This document shows positions 16,975 to 24,135 of a stretch of DNA of 29,605 nt, one piece after another. A program made the translations under genes and the position numbers. Source of the DNA: a virus. The stretch is from the IMG/VR virus record IMGVR_UViG_3300024999_000299, positions 1 through 29,605 of that record, one strand, 5' to 3'. How positions within the stretch are numbered: the first letter of the stretch is position 1; the number at the start of each line of letters is the position of its first letter. The notes beneath the pieces were generated by a model. That model had not been told where the DNA came from, searched no databases, and worked only from the letters and a program-made list of their open reading frames with translations.

Positions 16975-18165
16975 TTAGACAGCGCCAGAATAGACGGTCA
17001 GCAAACCACTCTCAGAACGCCAGTTGAACGTCTGAGTCGCATTGTTGTTAACGTTGGAGGTAAACGAATCACCTACAACAGTCAGTCCAGCCACGACAAC
17101 GGTCTTCAGAACAGTGTAGGGAGACGTGGTATCACAAGGATCGAGGATCTCCACCACAAGGTTCAAACCACTGCCGGTACAGCCTTCACCAAGCTGGAAC
17201 TCGTATTCACCGGAGTTGATAGAACCTGTAGCTAACAGGTCAACAAGTTCAGTATCAGTATCAAGTACGGTAATCGTACCTTCAACACTAGGAACCTGTT
17301 TTTGATAGCCTACAATAGCCCGGTTGCCCATTTCCTTTACAGGCTGGACATTCAGGGAACCATTAATCGTAACGCTCTGTACACGATCAATCTGGTTAGC
17401 GGAGATCTTGATAATATTATCCCGGCCACGAATAGCAACAGGGAGAGAATCGTCGGAAATATCCGTCCAGTTAGTTCCGGTTGGGTTTGCATGGTAAACA
17501 GCAATCAACTGTGCTGAACGGGAATCATACGTGGTCAAGGTAGTGCCAGAGACACTATACTGACCAGTAGCTGGGGTACCCGTAACCTCTTCCAAATATT
17601 CTCCATCGAGAATAACGGACAAGAGGTAGTTACCATTTTTCAATTGCAACGGGGTCTGAGTCAGAGTAAAGGAAGTCGTGCCGGTCACATAACGATCAGC
17701 CACAACGTCAAACTTTAACAACCGCTTCTCAGAACCGATTAGAGTATAGTCCTCAGTTGCTTCGCCATCAACAGAATAATTGAATGAGAAATCGCGTACC
17801 TGTAATCTACGACCATGAATAGTCTTGGCATAATCTGCGACATCTTCATCACGGATGTAAATAGCAACATCAGCCTCATCCAAAGAGCCCAGGGCTACCC
17901 CTAAGGCTGGATAAGAAGAGGAACTATTACCCGTGAGAGCTGCCCACAGTTTAATACCAACATCATACGCCGAGAAGGTCACAGTAACATTCGGAGTATC
18001 ACGCACGATACCGACCTTATTGGGATTTCCCAACTCATCAATATCCGTAGCGGGGATATCCGTGTTTAAACCGACTCTCTGAATTCTGGAGGCGAAGTAA
18101 GTGTCAGCAGGGCCGATCAAGCGCAGACCGACGTGCTGAGAAGGAATTGAAAGACGTTTCGCCAT
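16975..18165 (-). CDS. Major tail (tube) protein
   Basis: The 396-residue protein is almost wholly beta-rich, with strong Thr/Val/Ser/Gly content and many short strand-turn patterns. It is encoded between the tail terminator and the tail chaperones and is followed by a hairpin terminator, the gene order of a siphovirus tube protein. It is long for the family (commonly 150-300), which suggests an inserted or appended Ig-like domain: the central stretch around residues 150-225, with YLLSVILDGEYLEE, is the likeliest candidate. The segment with VTVTFSAYDVGIKLWAALTG near residue 60 is typical of tube proteins. Codon use is GC-rich and resembles the capsid gene. No second tube or sheath gene is present in the window. 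Confidence 0.78.
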   Translation of the reverse strand: MAKRLSIPSQHVGLRLIGPADTYFASRIQRVGLNTDIPATDIDELGNPNKVGIVRDTPNVTVTFSAYDVGIKLWAALTGNSSSSYPALGVALGSLDEADVAIYIRDEDVADYAKTIHGRRLQVRDFSFNYSVDGEATEDYTLIGSEKRLLKFDVVADRYVTGTTSFTLTQTPLQLKNGNYLLSVILDGEYLEEVTGTPATGQYSVSGTTLTTYDSRSAQLIAVYHANPTGTNWTDISDDSLPVAIRGRDNIIKISANQIDRVQSVTINGSLNVQPVKEMGNRAIVGYQKQVPSVEGTITVLDTDTELVDLLATGSINSGEYEFQLGEGCTGSGLNLVVEILDPCDTTSPYTVLKTVVVAGLTVVGDSFTSNVNNNATQTFNWRSESGLLTVYSGAV

Positions 18166-18175
18166 TAAGTTGTAT

Positions 18176-18180
18176 CCTCC
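18176..18180 (-). promoter_or_regulatory. Strong ribosome binding site of the major tail protein gene
   Basis: GGAGG on the minus strand, 10 bases before the ATG at 18165. Like the capsid gene, this abundant virion protein has a perfect Shine-Dalgarno core. Confidence 0.7.
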
Positions 18181-18182
18181 AA

Positions 18183-18629
18183 TTACGGTTTATCTAGCGT
18201 CGCAGTGAACATTACTTCAGCTCGCCAGTATAATTTCTCTGTTAGTTCGGGACGTATCCTAACAAATTTGATCTGAATATTATCAGTAACTAGATTTCCC
18301 AGTTTCGGTAAATCCGTTGGGGGGAAACCCAGGTCGTAGTCATAAACAGGAATTGACTCTTTTAAAGAGTGAGCAATTCGGTATGCAAACTCGTCTCTTT
18401 GGGTTTTATTCTTAGCATATACTTCAATATACCAAGTTCTAGTCGTACTAGTATCTCTATTACCAAGTTCAAAACGTTGAAAATAAAGATTATCATTATC
18501 TACAGCAATCGTTGGGAGGGTCAAAATAGTTTCGGGGAAACCGTCTGCAATGGTAATTCCATTAACATCTGTAAAAAGACTCTCTGCCCAATAATAGACC
18601 GCCATATCTTCTTTTCGTTCTCTGTACAT
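18183..18629 (-). CDS. Probable tail terminator / tail-completion protein
   Basis: The 148-residue protein lies directly before the major tail protein, the standard position of the tail terminator that caps the tube and joins it to the head. The body alternates beta strands (FQRFELGNRDTSTTRTWYIEVYAKNK) with a helix (QRDEFAYRIAHSLKESIPVYD) and a final beta strand (RAEVMFTATL), the alpha/beta pattern expected of gpU-like terminators. The start at ATG 18629 uses GGGGA 7 bases upstream; a second in-frame ATG eight codons later is possible. No sequence signature decides it, so the role is positional. Confidence 0.55.
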   Translation of the reverse strand: MYRERKEDMAVYYWAESLFTDVNGITIADGFPETILTLPTIAVDNDNLYFQRFELGNRDTSTTRTWYIEVYAKNKTQRDEFAYRIAHSLKESIPVYDYDLGFPPTDLPKLGNLVTDNIQIKFVRIRPELTEKLYWRAEVMFTATLDKP

Positions 18630-18632
18630 ATG

Positions 18633-19703
18633 TTAATCCCCAGACTCTTTTGTAAAACGTCCTGTTCGTTTTGAACGAAATTTTGTAACGTCCTTGTTTT
18701 GTTTACCCCTGTAAACCTCAACATAAACTTTTTCAGTCTGATCAACAAGAACGTAGTTATCCCTTACCGCACGGATACCCGCTGGTTGTTCCATATCTTG
18801 TTGTTCTAGGTCTCGGAGAAGAGCTTGTTTTCTGTCGAGAATTTTCTCTCGGAGTTTTCCACGAAGGTCGTAATAAACACTCTTGAAAACATCATCAATT
18901 TCTTTTCCGATTTTACTGATGAAATGCTGTCCCCTTAGCTTCGGGTAAGCGGTTCCCCCACCTCCAGCACCATAAGCAGAATGTCCATACTCCAAAAGGG
19001 GCCAAAATGGTGCTTCATCATTGTTGAAGAGATTTAACCGGGCAGCAATTGTACTGTCATATTTCTCGGCAAAGCTATCAGTGACATCAACCATTTCATA
19101 TTCTTTTGTTTGCCGGTTATACTTCCTTCGAAGTACCATCCTACCTTCTCGACCAGCACCATAGATCTTCTCTTTCCAGAAATGACTTCTCATACCCGGG
19201 TCTGCTACAACCTGCATTTCTTTATCACTCTGTAGTTGTTCTCTAACTGTTTCTACGGCAGCAGCATAGAGCTCTATATCACCTAAAGGAGAAAAATCCA
19301 CAGAAGTAATGATTTTGTTGTTCTCAGTATCATGAACAACATCAACCATCTCAGGGTATTTTAATGTACAGGCACCAACCATTTGATTTACAAAAGCAGC
19401 ATAATTAAATTCCCCGCTGGTATAAAGTGCCTTTCTAACGTGCTTTAGAAGAATCCCCAGTCCTACCTCATCTACAAGATTTGCTGCTTGTTCAAAAGCT
19501 AGGATACTAGCATGGTCTTTATCACCATCTGATAGGTCTGAAGTACCATCAAGAAGCTCATCTAGGGCACTCTCAATCAGCCTTCTCGACCTATCAATAT
19601 CCTCAACAATTTTGGCTTCTTCTTTGAAAATATCATCAGCTGAAAAATGATCTACAGTACCAAATATATCTGGAACACTGTATTGTACTTTATCATCAGC
19701 CAT
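18633..19703 (-). CDS. Neck/tail-completion region protein, HK97 gp10-like stretch
   Basis: The 356-residue protein has an acidic helical N-terminus (about 20-70). Its central APFWPLLEYGHSAYGAGGGG segment recalls tail-completion proteins of the HK97 gp10 type, in which a W-x-x-LE-Y/F-G phrase lies close to the subunit contact. It is longer than ordinary gp10 homologues (roughly 120-200 residues), so the first half may be an added domain. The C-terminus (KQNKDVTKFRSKRTGRFTK) is strongly basic and could contact DNA or the neck ring. The ATG lies two bases after the previous stop. A neck or tail-joining role is inferred; an unrelated minor structural protein cannot be excluded. Confidence 0.5.
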   Translation of the reverse strand: MADDKVQYSVPDIFGTVDHFSADDIFKEEAKIVEDIDRSRRLIESALDELLDGTSDLSDGDKDHASILAFEQAANLVDEVGLGILLKHVRKALYTSGEFNYAAFVNQMVGACTLKYPEMVDVVHDTENNKIITSVDFSPLGDIELYAAAVETVREQLQSDKEMQVVADPGMRSHFWKEKIYGAGREGRMVLRRKYNRQTKEYEMVDVTDSFAEKYDSTIAARLNLFNNDEAPFWPLLEYGHSAYGAGGGGTAYPKLRGQHFISKIGKEIDDVFKSVYYDLRGKLREKILDRKQALLRDLEQQDMEQPAGIRAVRDNYVLVDQTEKVYVEVYRGKQNKDVTKFRSKRTGRFTKESGD

Positions 19704-19705
19704 GT

Positions 19706-19930
19706 TTATTCTCGCTCTACATCACCAAATACTGCTGAAAGAACTGCTCTTTTATATCCATTAGAGTAATCAAGAAATAGTTTTCTAACCGCTCTAAATT
19801 CTTGGGTTTCAGGCCCAAGCGCATCCTCAAGCTGTTTTAAGAAAATTGCCTGCATTTTCTTGTTCTTTGAGGAAATAAATTTTATGATATCTTCTGCATC
19901 CACACCTTGAATAATTATACCATTACTCAT
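19706..19930 (-). CDS. Small helical protein of unknown function in neck operon
   Basis: The 74-residue protein is charged and helix-rich (KNKKMQAIFLKQLEDALG, RAVRKLFLDYSNGYKRAVL). Its start overlaps the previous stop (TGATG) and the next gene starts two bases after its TAA, so it is translated within the neck operon. No known motif, membrane segment or repeat is visible. It is real on the evidence of coupling, even composition and conserved spacing with neighbours. It could be a small neck or assembly factor. Confidence 0.7.
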   Translation of the reverse strand: MSNGIIIQGVDAEDIIKFISSKNKKMQAIFLKQLEDALGPETQEFRAVRKLFLDYSNGYKRAVLSAVFGDVERE

Positions 19931-20376
19931 CAGTTTTTATCCCTTTCTACACAATCCACGAGAATCCTATTAATCTCGGGTACACCGCGTAAGATTCTCG
20001 ATTTAATGTCCATAGTCCTATTATCAACTGTTACTGATATCGCATCATTTACAGTTGCTTCATTGGCTACAGTATATTTAATTTGAACTCTACAATCCCC
20101 GACATCGGTTTGTCCACCACGTTCCCATCCAAGTAATTCAGAAACACCCCAAGTAATATGTCCTGAGATTTCTGTCCCACTGTAGGTATAGATATATCCC
20201 TCTCCAGAACAGGTAGGACAAAAAGCATCGAGCGCATCCCCTGTAATGGGGTCAACCCCACAAGTAGTGCAAGCCACAGAGGAAGCTACAACATTGAATG
20301 TAGCAATTCTCCCAATAGCTCCACGAATGGAGTCGATAATATCTACAGTATTACTTGGAAAAACGATATAGGTCAC
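19930..20376 (-). CDS. Neck / head-closure-type protein with zinc ribbon
   Basis: The 148-residue protein starts with GTG at 20376, overlapping the glycosyltransferase stop (GTGA). It contains CTTC near residue 37 and CPTC near residue 53, a CxxC...CxxC pair separated by 12 residues that should bind one zinc ion; the stretch CPTCSGEGYIY recalls the zinc-ribbon seen in several phage neck proteins. The rest is beta-rich, including GDCRVQIKYTV and a C-terminal DIKSRILRGVPEINRILVDC. The order connector, neck, tail completion supports a head-closure or stopper role. The exact role is inferred from position; the zinc motif is seen directly. Confidence 0.6.
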   Translation of the reverse strand: MTYIVFPSNTVDIIDSIRGAIGRIATFNVVASSVACTTCGVDPITGDALDAFCPTCSGEGYIYTYSGTEISGHITWGVSELLGWERGGQTDVGDCRVQIKYTVANEATVNDAISVTVDNRTMDIKSRILRGVPEINRILVDCVERDKN

Positions 20377-21545
20377 AATACCTCATCGAAAATTGTAGCA
20401 AATCTAGCTGAGACATTCTCCCAATCATAGATGGGATTATTAAACTTCTCTTCTGATAGAAGTGCCAGATTGGCATATAACCCCGGTTGCTGATAAAGTT
20501 CCTCAAGATTTTGAGCAAGCCCGTCAGCAGAAACTAACCCACCGAGGGTCATAGTATCCGGTTGACGGGTCCATAAAGAGATTGGAATCAGTAGACCAAT
20601 ATCTCTAAACAATTCAGCAGATGCGCTGTTATCTGGAACAATTTGGGGAATCCCAACGGAGGCATCTTCAGCATTACAAAGACCCCAACCCTCGCCAAAG
20701 GAGGTATTAACACCCACGTCCGAGGCATTTGCAATTAAGTTAAGTTTAGCAACAGGGACGGTTTGTATTTGTCGAGTCCCGTTTGTTACAATGAGACGCT
20801 CTTCAACACCAAAACGTCTACAAAGTTTGGCGATATCCCATCCTGCATCCTTTAGTCCCATATGAAGATGGAGTTTTACATTCTCAGGTTTATTCTTTGC
20901 AAATTGTGCAAAGCCCTCAATAGTAGCATCAATCTTCTTTCTAGGCTGGTTTCGGTTACGATTCAGTACAATAAAAGAGTTGTAAAAGTCTTCCCGATCT
21001 GGGTACAGAATCTTCTTCAGGGCTTGCTTTTCTTCTTGAGTTCTAAACAACTTGCAGAAGTGCTTTTTATTGATCCCATGAGGAACGATATCCAGTTCCA
21101 TTTGAGGAACTGCTGTCCTTACAACATCGTAACCGAACTTTGTATAAACAACCGCCCTATTCACAATATCGAAATCGGTGAACCACTCCGGGTCAAATTC
21201 TGACGAGTCTACGGGGAAATAAACGACAATGTTCGGGAGAATCTGTTTATCATATGCCTTCTTGATTTCCTTCAGATATTTGGCAATAACCCAAACATCA
21301 TTCAAAATAAAAATCAAATCCGGCTTTTTCGCTACGAGCTCCGGAATCCGACTAAATCCCCAGATATCCCCTCGAATAGAGGCTGGGTAGATAGGCCATT
21401 CAATTTCATGTGGATCACCAAAGTAATTCACACCCAACTGAATTAGCTCGTATTTATTTGTAAGGTTCTTAAAGATATTATGAATAACTTGACTAAAGCC
21501 TGTCGGAGTTGACGGGCTGTCCGCAATAATCAAAACTTTTTTCAC
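20373..21545 (-). CDS. GT4-type glycosyltransferase (GT-B fold)
   Basis: The 390-residue enzyme should transfer a sugar from a nucleotide-sugar donor. The N-terminal Rossmann half begins KKVLIIADSPSTPTGFSQV, a Gly-containing acceptor-side loop typical of GT4. The C-terminal half contains SFGEGWGLCNAEDASVGIP, where E285 and E293 form the EX7E donor-binding signature, preceded by an FIVLNRNRNQPRK strand-loop (residues 191-203) that usually contacts phosphate. The start is GTG at 21545 with AAAGGAATAGGAA upstream. The stop overlaps the next gene by 4 bases (GTGA), so it is part of the neck operon. There is no signal peptide or membrane segment. The acceptor is unknown: virion protein, phage DNA and host surface are all possible. 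Confidence 0.88.
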   Translation of the reverse strand: MKKVLIIADSPSTPTGFSQVIHNIFKNLTNKYELIQLGVNYFGDPHEIEWPIYPASIRGDIWGFSRIPELVAKKPDLIFILNDVWVIAKYLKEIKKAYDKQILPNIVVYFPVDSSEFDPEWFTDFDIVNRAVVYTKFGYDVVRTAVPQMELDIVPHGINKKHFCKLFRTQEEKQALKKILYPDREDFYNSFIVLNRNRNQPRKKIDATIEGFAQFAKNKPENVKLHLHMGLKDAGWDIAKLCRRFGVEERLIVTNGTRQIQTVPVAKLNLIANASDVGVNTSFGEGWGLCNAEDASVGIPQIVPDNSASAELFRDIGLLIPISLWTRQPDTMTLGGLVSADGLAQNLEELYQQPGLYANLALLSEEKFNNPIYDWENVSARFATIFDEVL

Positions 21546-21557
21546 TTCCTATTCCTT

Positions 21558-22064
21558 TCATTTCCCATTTACTTCGTATGGGTTATCCTTAAATCCTGGA
21601 AGAGTAGACTTGTAACTGTTTAGTAACTTTTTCTGTGGGATTTTTAGAATCGAGGTTAACTCTTCCCAGTCCTTAGCCAAAGAGGCTTGACGCAATTTTG
21701 ATGCTTCAATATTAGAGTAAGAAATCTCTGCGTCCTTCCAGCTACCAACAGTCCATGCACTACCTTGTAATGTACCCTCTTTTGTTACAATTGAGGACAT
21801 TAAAACAATGGGTCTTTCATCACCAGGTTCGATAATAGGGGGGTTAGGGAAAATATAGGTCCCACCAGGATTCCTATAAATATTATAAGTATCGTCAATC
21901 AGATACTTATAATTCCACCACCGTTGGAGGGCTTTAACACCCATAACTAATGACGTTCTAAGCCACTCATCTAAGTAGCGATACGCTGTAGAATCGGTAT
22001 CACCAAGCTGAACCCTTAAATCTTCAATTAAGTAATCTAAGTTCGTGGCTACGGAAATTGGCAT
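21558..22064 (-). CDS. Probable head-tail adaptor (connector) protein
   Basis: The 168-residue protein begins with LDYLIEDLRVQLGDTD followed by AYRYLDEWLRTSLVMGVKAL. A short helical start of this type (helix, then a D-x-x-x-Y..ddewL pattern) is usual for gp6/gp15-like adaptor proteins that dock under the portal. The middle holds Pro-rich IFPNPPIIEPGDERP and a Trp-rich stretch QRWWNYKYL. It is coupled by a 1-base overlap to the preceding gene. Adaptor is inferred from the helical pattern and from its place after the capsid gene and before the neck genes; another neck component is possible. Confidence 0.6.
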   Translation of the reverse strand: MPISVATNLDYLIEDLRVQLGDTDSTAYRYLDEWLRTSLVMGVKALQRWWNYKYLIDDTYNIYRNPGGTYIFPNPPIIEPGDERPIVLMSSIVTKEGTLQGSAWTVGSWKDAEISYSNIEASKLRQASLAKDWEELTSILKIPQKKLLNSYKSTLPGFKDNPYEVNGK

Positions 22065-22561
22065 TACTCACCAAACTCGGCTCGCTGGATCTCTGCAAGC
22101 CGTGCTTCAATTGCTTTCTGCATTTTTGCTGATTTACCTTCAGCTTCTGCTGTATCCAGAAGACGCTTTACGGTAGCTTCGGCGGTGATCTTATTCAACA
22201 GGGAGGTCAGCTTCAGGTACTGGAAATTTACGGCTTCTGCAACTTCTGCGTCAGTCATCTCATTCGGGCTACGTTCAGGAACCGTGGTTGGACGGTTGAA
22301 TTTGATAATTGCACCGATATTGAAAAGCTGCCGATTCATCCGAGTAAAATAAGTATCCTGTTGTTCTGACCAGGTATCAACGATCATATCATCCTCGAGT
22401 TTACGAGGATCACCCTTAAGAATACGTCCTTCAGGTTTATTCGACCACGGGTTGATTACCATAACATGAACCTTGCCAACAGTGGTTTTCTTGTAACTAG
22501 CATAGGGTTCATTCACCTGCATTTTCGAAAAAACTACTGAATCAATAATATCCTGTTGCAT
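22064..22561 (-). CDS. Uncharacterised head/connector-region protein
   Basis: The 165-residue protein follows the capsid terminator. I place the start at ATG 22561 because AAAGGA lies 11 bases upstream; a longer frame from 22621 would translate the terminator hairpin as a Gly/Pro-rich leader and is unlikely. The N-terminal half carries VHVMVINPWSNKPEGRILKG and an acidic stretch DDMIVDTW; the C-terminal half is helical (about 100-165, rich in Ala, Glu, Lys and Leu). No catalytic motif is recognised. The stop overlaps the next start by one base (TAATG). Position suggests a capsid-associated or connector protein; the function is unknown. Confidence 0.75.
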   Translation of the reverse strand: MQQDIIDSVVFSKMQVNEPYASYKKTTVGKVHVMVINPWSNKPEGRILKGDPRKLEDDMIVDTWSEQQDTYFTRMNRQLFNIGAIIKFNRPTTVPERSPNEMTDAEVAEAVNFQYLKLTSLLNKITAEATVKRLLDTAEAEGKSAKMQKAIEARLAEIQRAEFGE

Positions 22562-22583
22562 TAATTTACATATCCTTTCAAAG

Positions 22584-22620
22584 AAAAATTTTAGTGGGGG
22601 AGGGCCTAAACCCTCCCCCA
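22584..22620 (-). terminator. Hairpin terminator after the major capsid gene
   Basis: On the minus strand TGGGGGAGGG pairs perfectly with CCCTCCCCCA (10 base pairs, plus-strand 22595-22604 with 22611-22620) around a 6-base loop, followed by CTAAAATTTTTC. The GC-rich stem and T-rich tail sit 10 bases after the capsid stop codon. This fits an intrinsic terminator, or a transcript-stabilising hairpin that sets a high capsid mRNA level relative to the neck genes. Confidence 0.85.
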
Positions 22621-22629
22621 ACTTAGTCC

Positions 22630-23538
22630 TTAGACAATCTTGATTACGTGAATACCCTCAGCCTTCGAAATCAACAGACCGAACTGCTGATACATTTCCA
22701 GCCAAGTGTACGGGGGAGTGGGGGCCATATCATCCCACATCTTGGTGCGAACATCACCGTAGGTAATGAAGTCACCAACATTGTTACCGATCACCAGGAT
22801 CTTATCCGTGGGGAGCAGGGTGTTATGATCTTCAGGGTTATCCCATTGCTGATTCAAAGCAATCAAGGGGGCACCATAATAGCGACCCAGAGAACCGCGA
22901 GCCACAACTTCAGCCAACTGACCATCAACGCCAACCGTAGTACCCGAGCCATTGTCCCAGAAAGCACCGAACTTGGTGATCGGGGTCATCAGAGAACGGA
23001 TACCAACGACGGCTTTCACACCGCCAGCGGTCTGATTGATATTGTCAATAGCATCTTCCAGGGCGGTAGCGGTGACGGCGGTAGCAACCTGGGTGAAGTT
23101 GTCAGGAGTATTCGCAGCAGTCCAGACTGTGGTCAAAGCAGTGAAAATCTTATTCATAAAATAATCACGCATCTTCGCAGCCATTTCTCCACGAATATCG
23201 GACAGGGTACCAATTTCACCGGATTCCATATCCCAAGCACCCCAACCAACTTTGATATTAGCACCGTCCAGAACATAGTTCATACGTTCCGTAACGGTAA
23301 TCTCACTACCAAGATGGATGGAACCGGGGACAAGCGTCCGAACTTTCATACCCTTGCGCTGCTTCACAACCAGGCTATCACCGGGTTGCAGAGAGCGAGA
23401 GTCGAGCAGCATACTCATAAAGTCAACCGCAATGTGGTTGGGCTGAACGAACTCAGTGATAATTGCAGCCAAAGCATCCCGTTTATTACGATCCTTAGCA
23501 GCCGCTGCAAAAGCTTCCTTTAATTTAGTGTCTTCCAT
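22630..23538 (-). CDS. Major capsid protein (HK97-fold expected)
   Basis: The 302-residue protein is taken to be the main shell subunit. A helical N-terminus (residues 1-35) is followed by beta-rich segments typical of the capsid fold, for example GMKVRTLVPGS and a long helix around MRDYFMNKIFTALTTVW (about 123-139). The C-terminal part has LIALNQQW followed by DKILVIGNNVGDFITYGDVRTK, which resembles the P-domain/A-domain strands of HK97-type capsids. It lies directly after protease-scaffold and decoration genes and is followed at once by a strong hairpin terminator. A strong ribosome site GGAGG at 23547-23551 sits 8 bases before the ATG. There is no obvious N-terminal delta domain long enough to act as a built-in scaffold, in line with the separate scaffold region upstream. 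Confidence 0.88.
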   Translation of the reverse strand: MEDTKLKEAFAAAAKDRNKRDALAAIITEFVQPNHIAVDFMSMLLDSRSLQPGDSLVVKQRKGMKVRTLVPGSIHLGSEITVTERMNYVLDGANIKVGWGAWDMESGEIGTLSDIRGEMAAKMRDYFMNKIFTALTTVWTAANTPDNFTQVATAVTATALEDAIDNINQTAGGVKAVVGIRSLMTPITKFGAFWDNGSGTTVGVDGQLAEVVARGSLGRYYGAPLIALNQQWDNPEDHNTLLPTDKILVIGNNVGDFITYGDVRTKMWDDMAPTPPYTWLEMYQQFGLLISKAEGIHVIKIV

Positions 23539-23546
23539 TGAGGAAT

Positions 23547-23551
23547 CCTCC
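23547..23551 (-). promoter_or_regulatory. Strong ribosome binding site of the major capsid gene
   Basis: GGAGG on the minus strand, 8 bases before the ATG. It is a perfect Shine-Dalgarno core, stronger than most sites in this window (commonly AAAGGA or AGAGG). Confidence 0.75.
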
Positions 23552-23553
23552 GA

Positions 23554-24123
23554 TTAGTGTAAAATCTTGAAGGTCAGCTTGCCAGTCGCAGATTCGTACT
23601 GGTAAACTTCAGCAACAGGATTGGTTAAAGAATACTTCAGCATACCTTCGGTACCAGCAACGTCTTCGGCGGTGTTACAAGCAGCCAGGGGGCTGCCAGG
23701 AATTTCCACTTCAGCACTATAAACATAGGCACCAGACGGTACAGTGTAGATACCCTCACCAAAAGCCAGAGAAGGCACACCACTTGGAATGGTCAAGCCT
23801 TCCTGATGACCGGGCTGGGTGAGGTACACAGTCGCGGAAAACGGAACGTTACTAGTCTGATCCCATCCATTGCGTAAAGCATAGGTATAGGAGGGAACAG
23901 GCTGGTAAATCGGGGTCTGGCGATTGTCCTGCGCCCAGGTAACGCAATAACGAGCCCGGGTAGATTCAGCGGCGGTAGCCGGAACCTTACAACCAGGCAG
24001 GTCAGAGCGACTACCAAAATCGTAGCTAAAAGTTTGGCTGGTCAGTACGACCATGCGACCTTCAACCACATCGGCAGTAGGAACAACACCAAGAACAGTG
24101 TTACCAAAATGATTAATTTCCAT
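23554..24123 (-). CDS. Probable head decoration / capsid-stabilising protein
   Basis: The 189-residue protein is encoded between the protease-scaffold and major capsid genes, the usual place of decoration proteins. It is rich in Thr, Val, Gly, Tyr and Pro with little predicted helix, consistent with a beta-rich surface protein. The N-terminus MEINHFGNTVLGVV followed by a VEGRMVVLT segment is reminiscent of capsid decoration or head-stabiliser openings. The ribosome site AGAGGT lies 8-9 bases before the ATG. Base composition and codon use are GC-richer than the fibre and neck genes and match the capsid gene downstream, suggesting a highly expressed virion protein. The function comes from position and character; no catalytic motif is visible. 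Confidence 0.6.
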   Translation of the reverse strand: MEINHFGNTVLGVVPTADVVEGRMVVLTSQTFSYDFGSRSDLPGCKVPATAAESTRARYCVTWAQDNRQTPIYQPVPSYTYALRNGWDQTSNVPFSATVYLTQPGHQEGLTIPSGVPSLAFGEGIYTVPSGAYVYSAEVEIPGSPLAACNTAEDVAGTEGMLKYSLTNPVAEVYQYESATGKLTFKILH

Positions 24124-24135
24124 TGTTTCTACCTC

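Noticed and set aside
22562-22621. Upstream in-frame start giving 20 more residues to the gene after the capsid gene
   Set aside because: It would translate the terminator stem (Gly/Pro-rich leader) and has no ribosome site. The ATG at 22561 has AAAGGA in front.
22648-23523. Long plus-strand open frame (291 codons) opposite the major capsid gene
   Set aside because: It is entirely antisense to a well-supported capsid gene with a strong ribosome site, and the product lacks any recognisable domain. GC-rich codon bias in the sense gene explains the absence of antisense stops.
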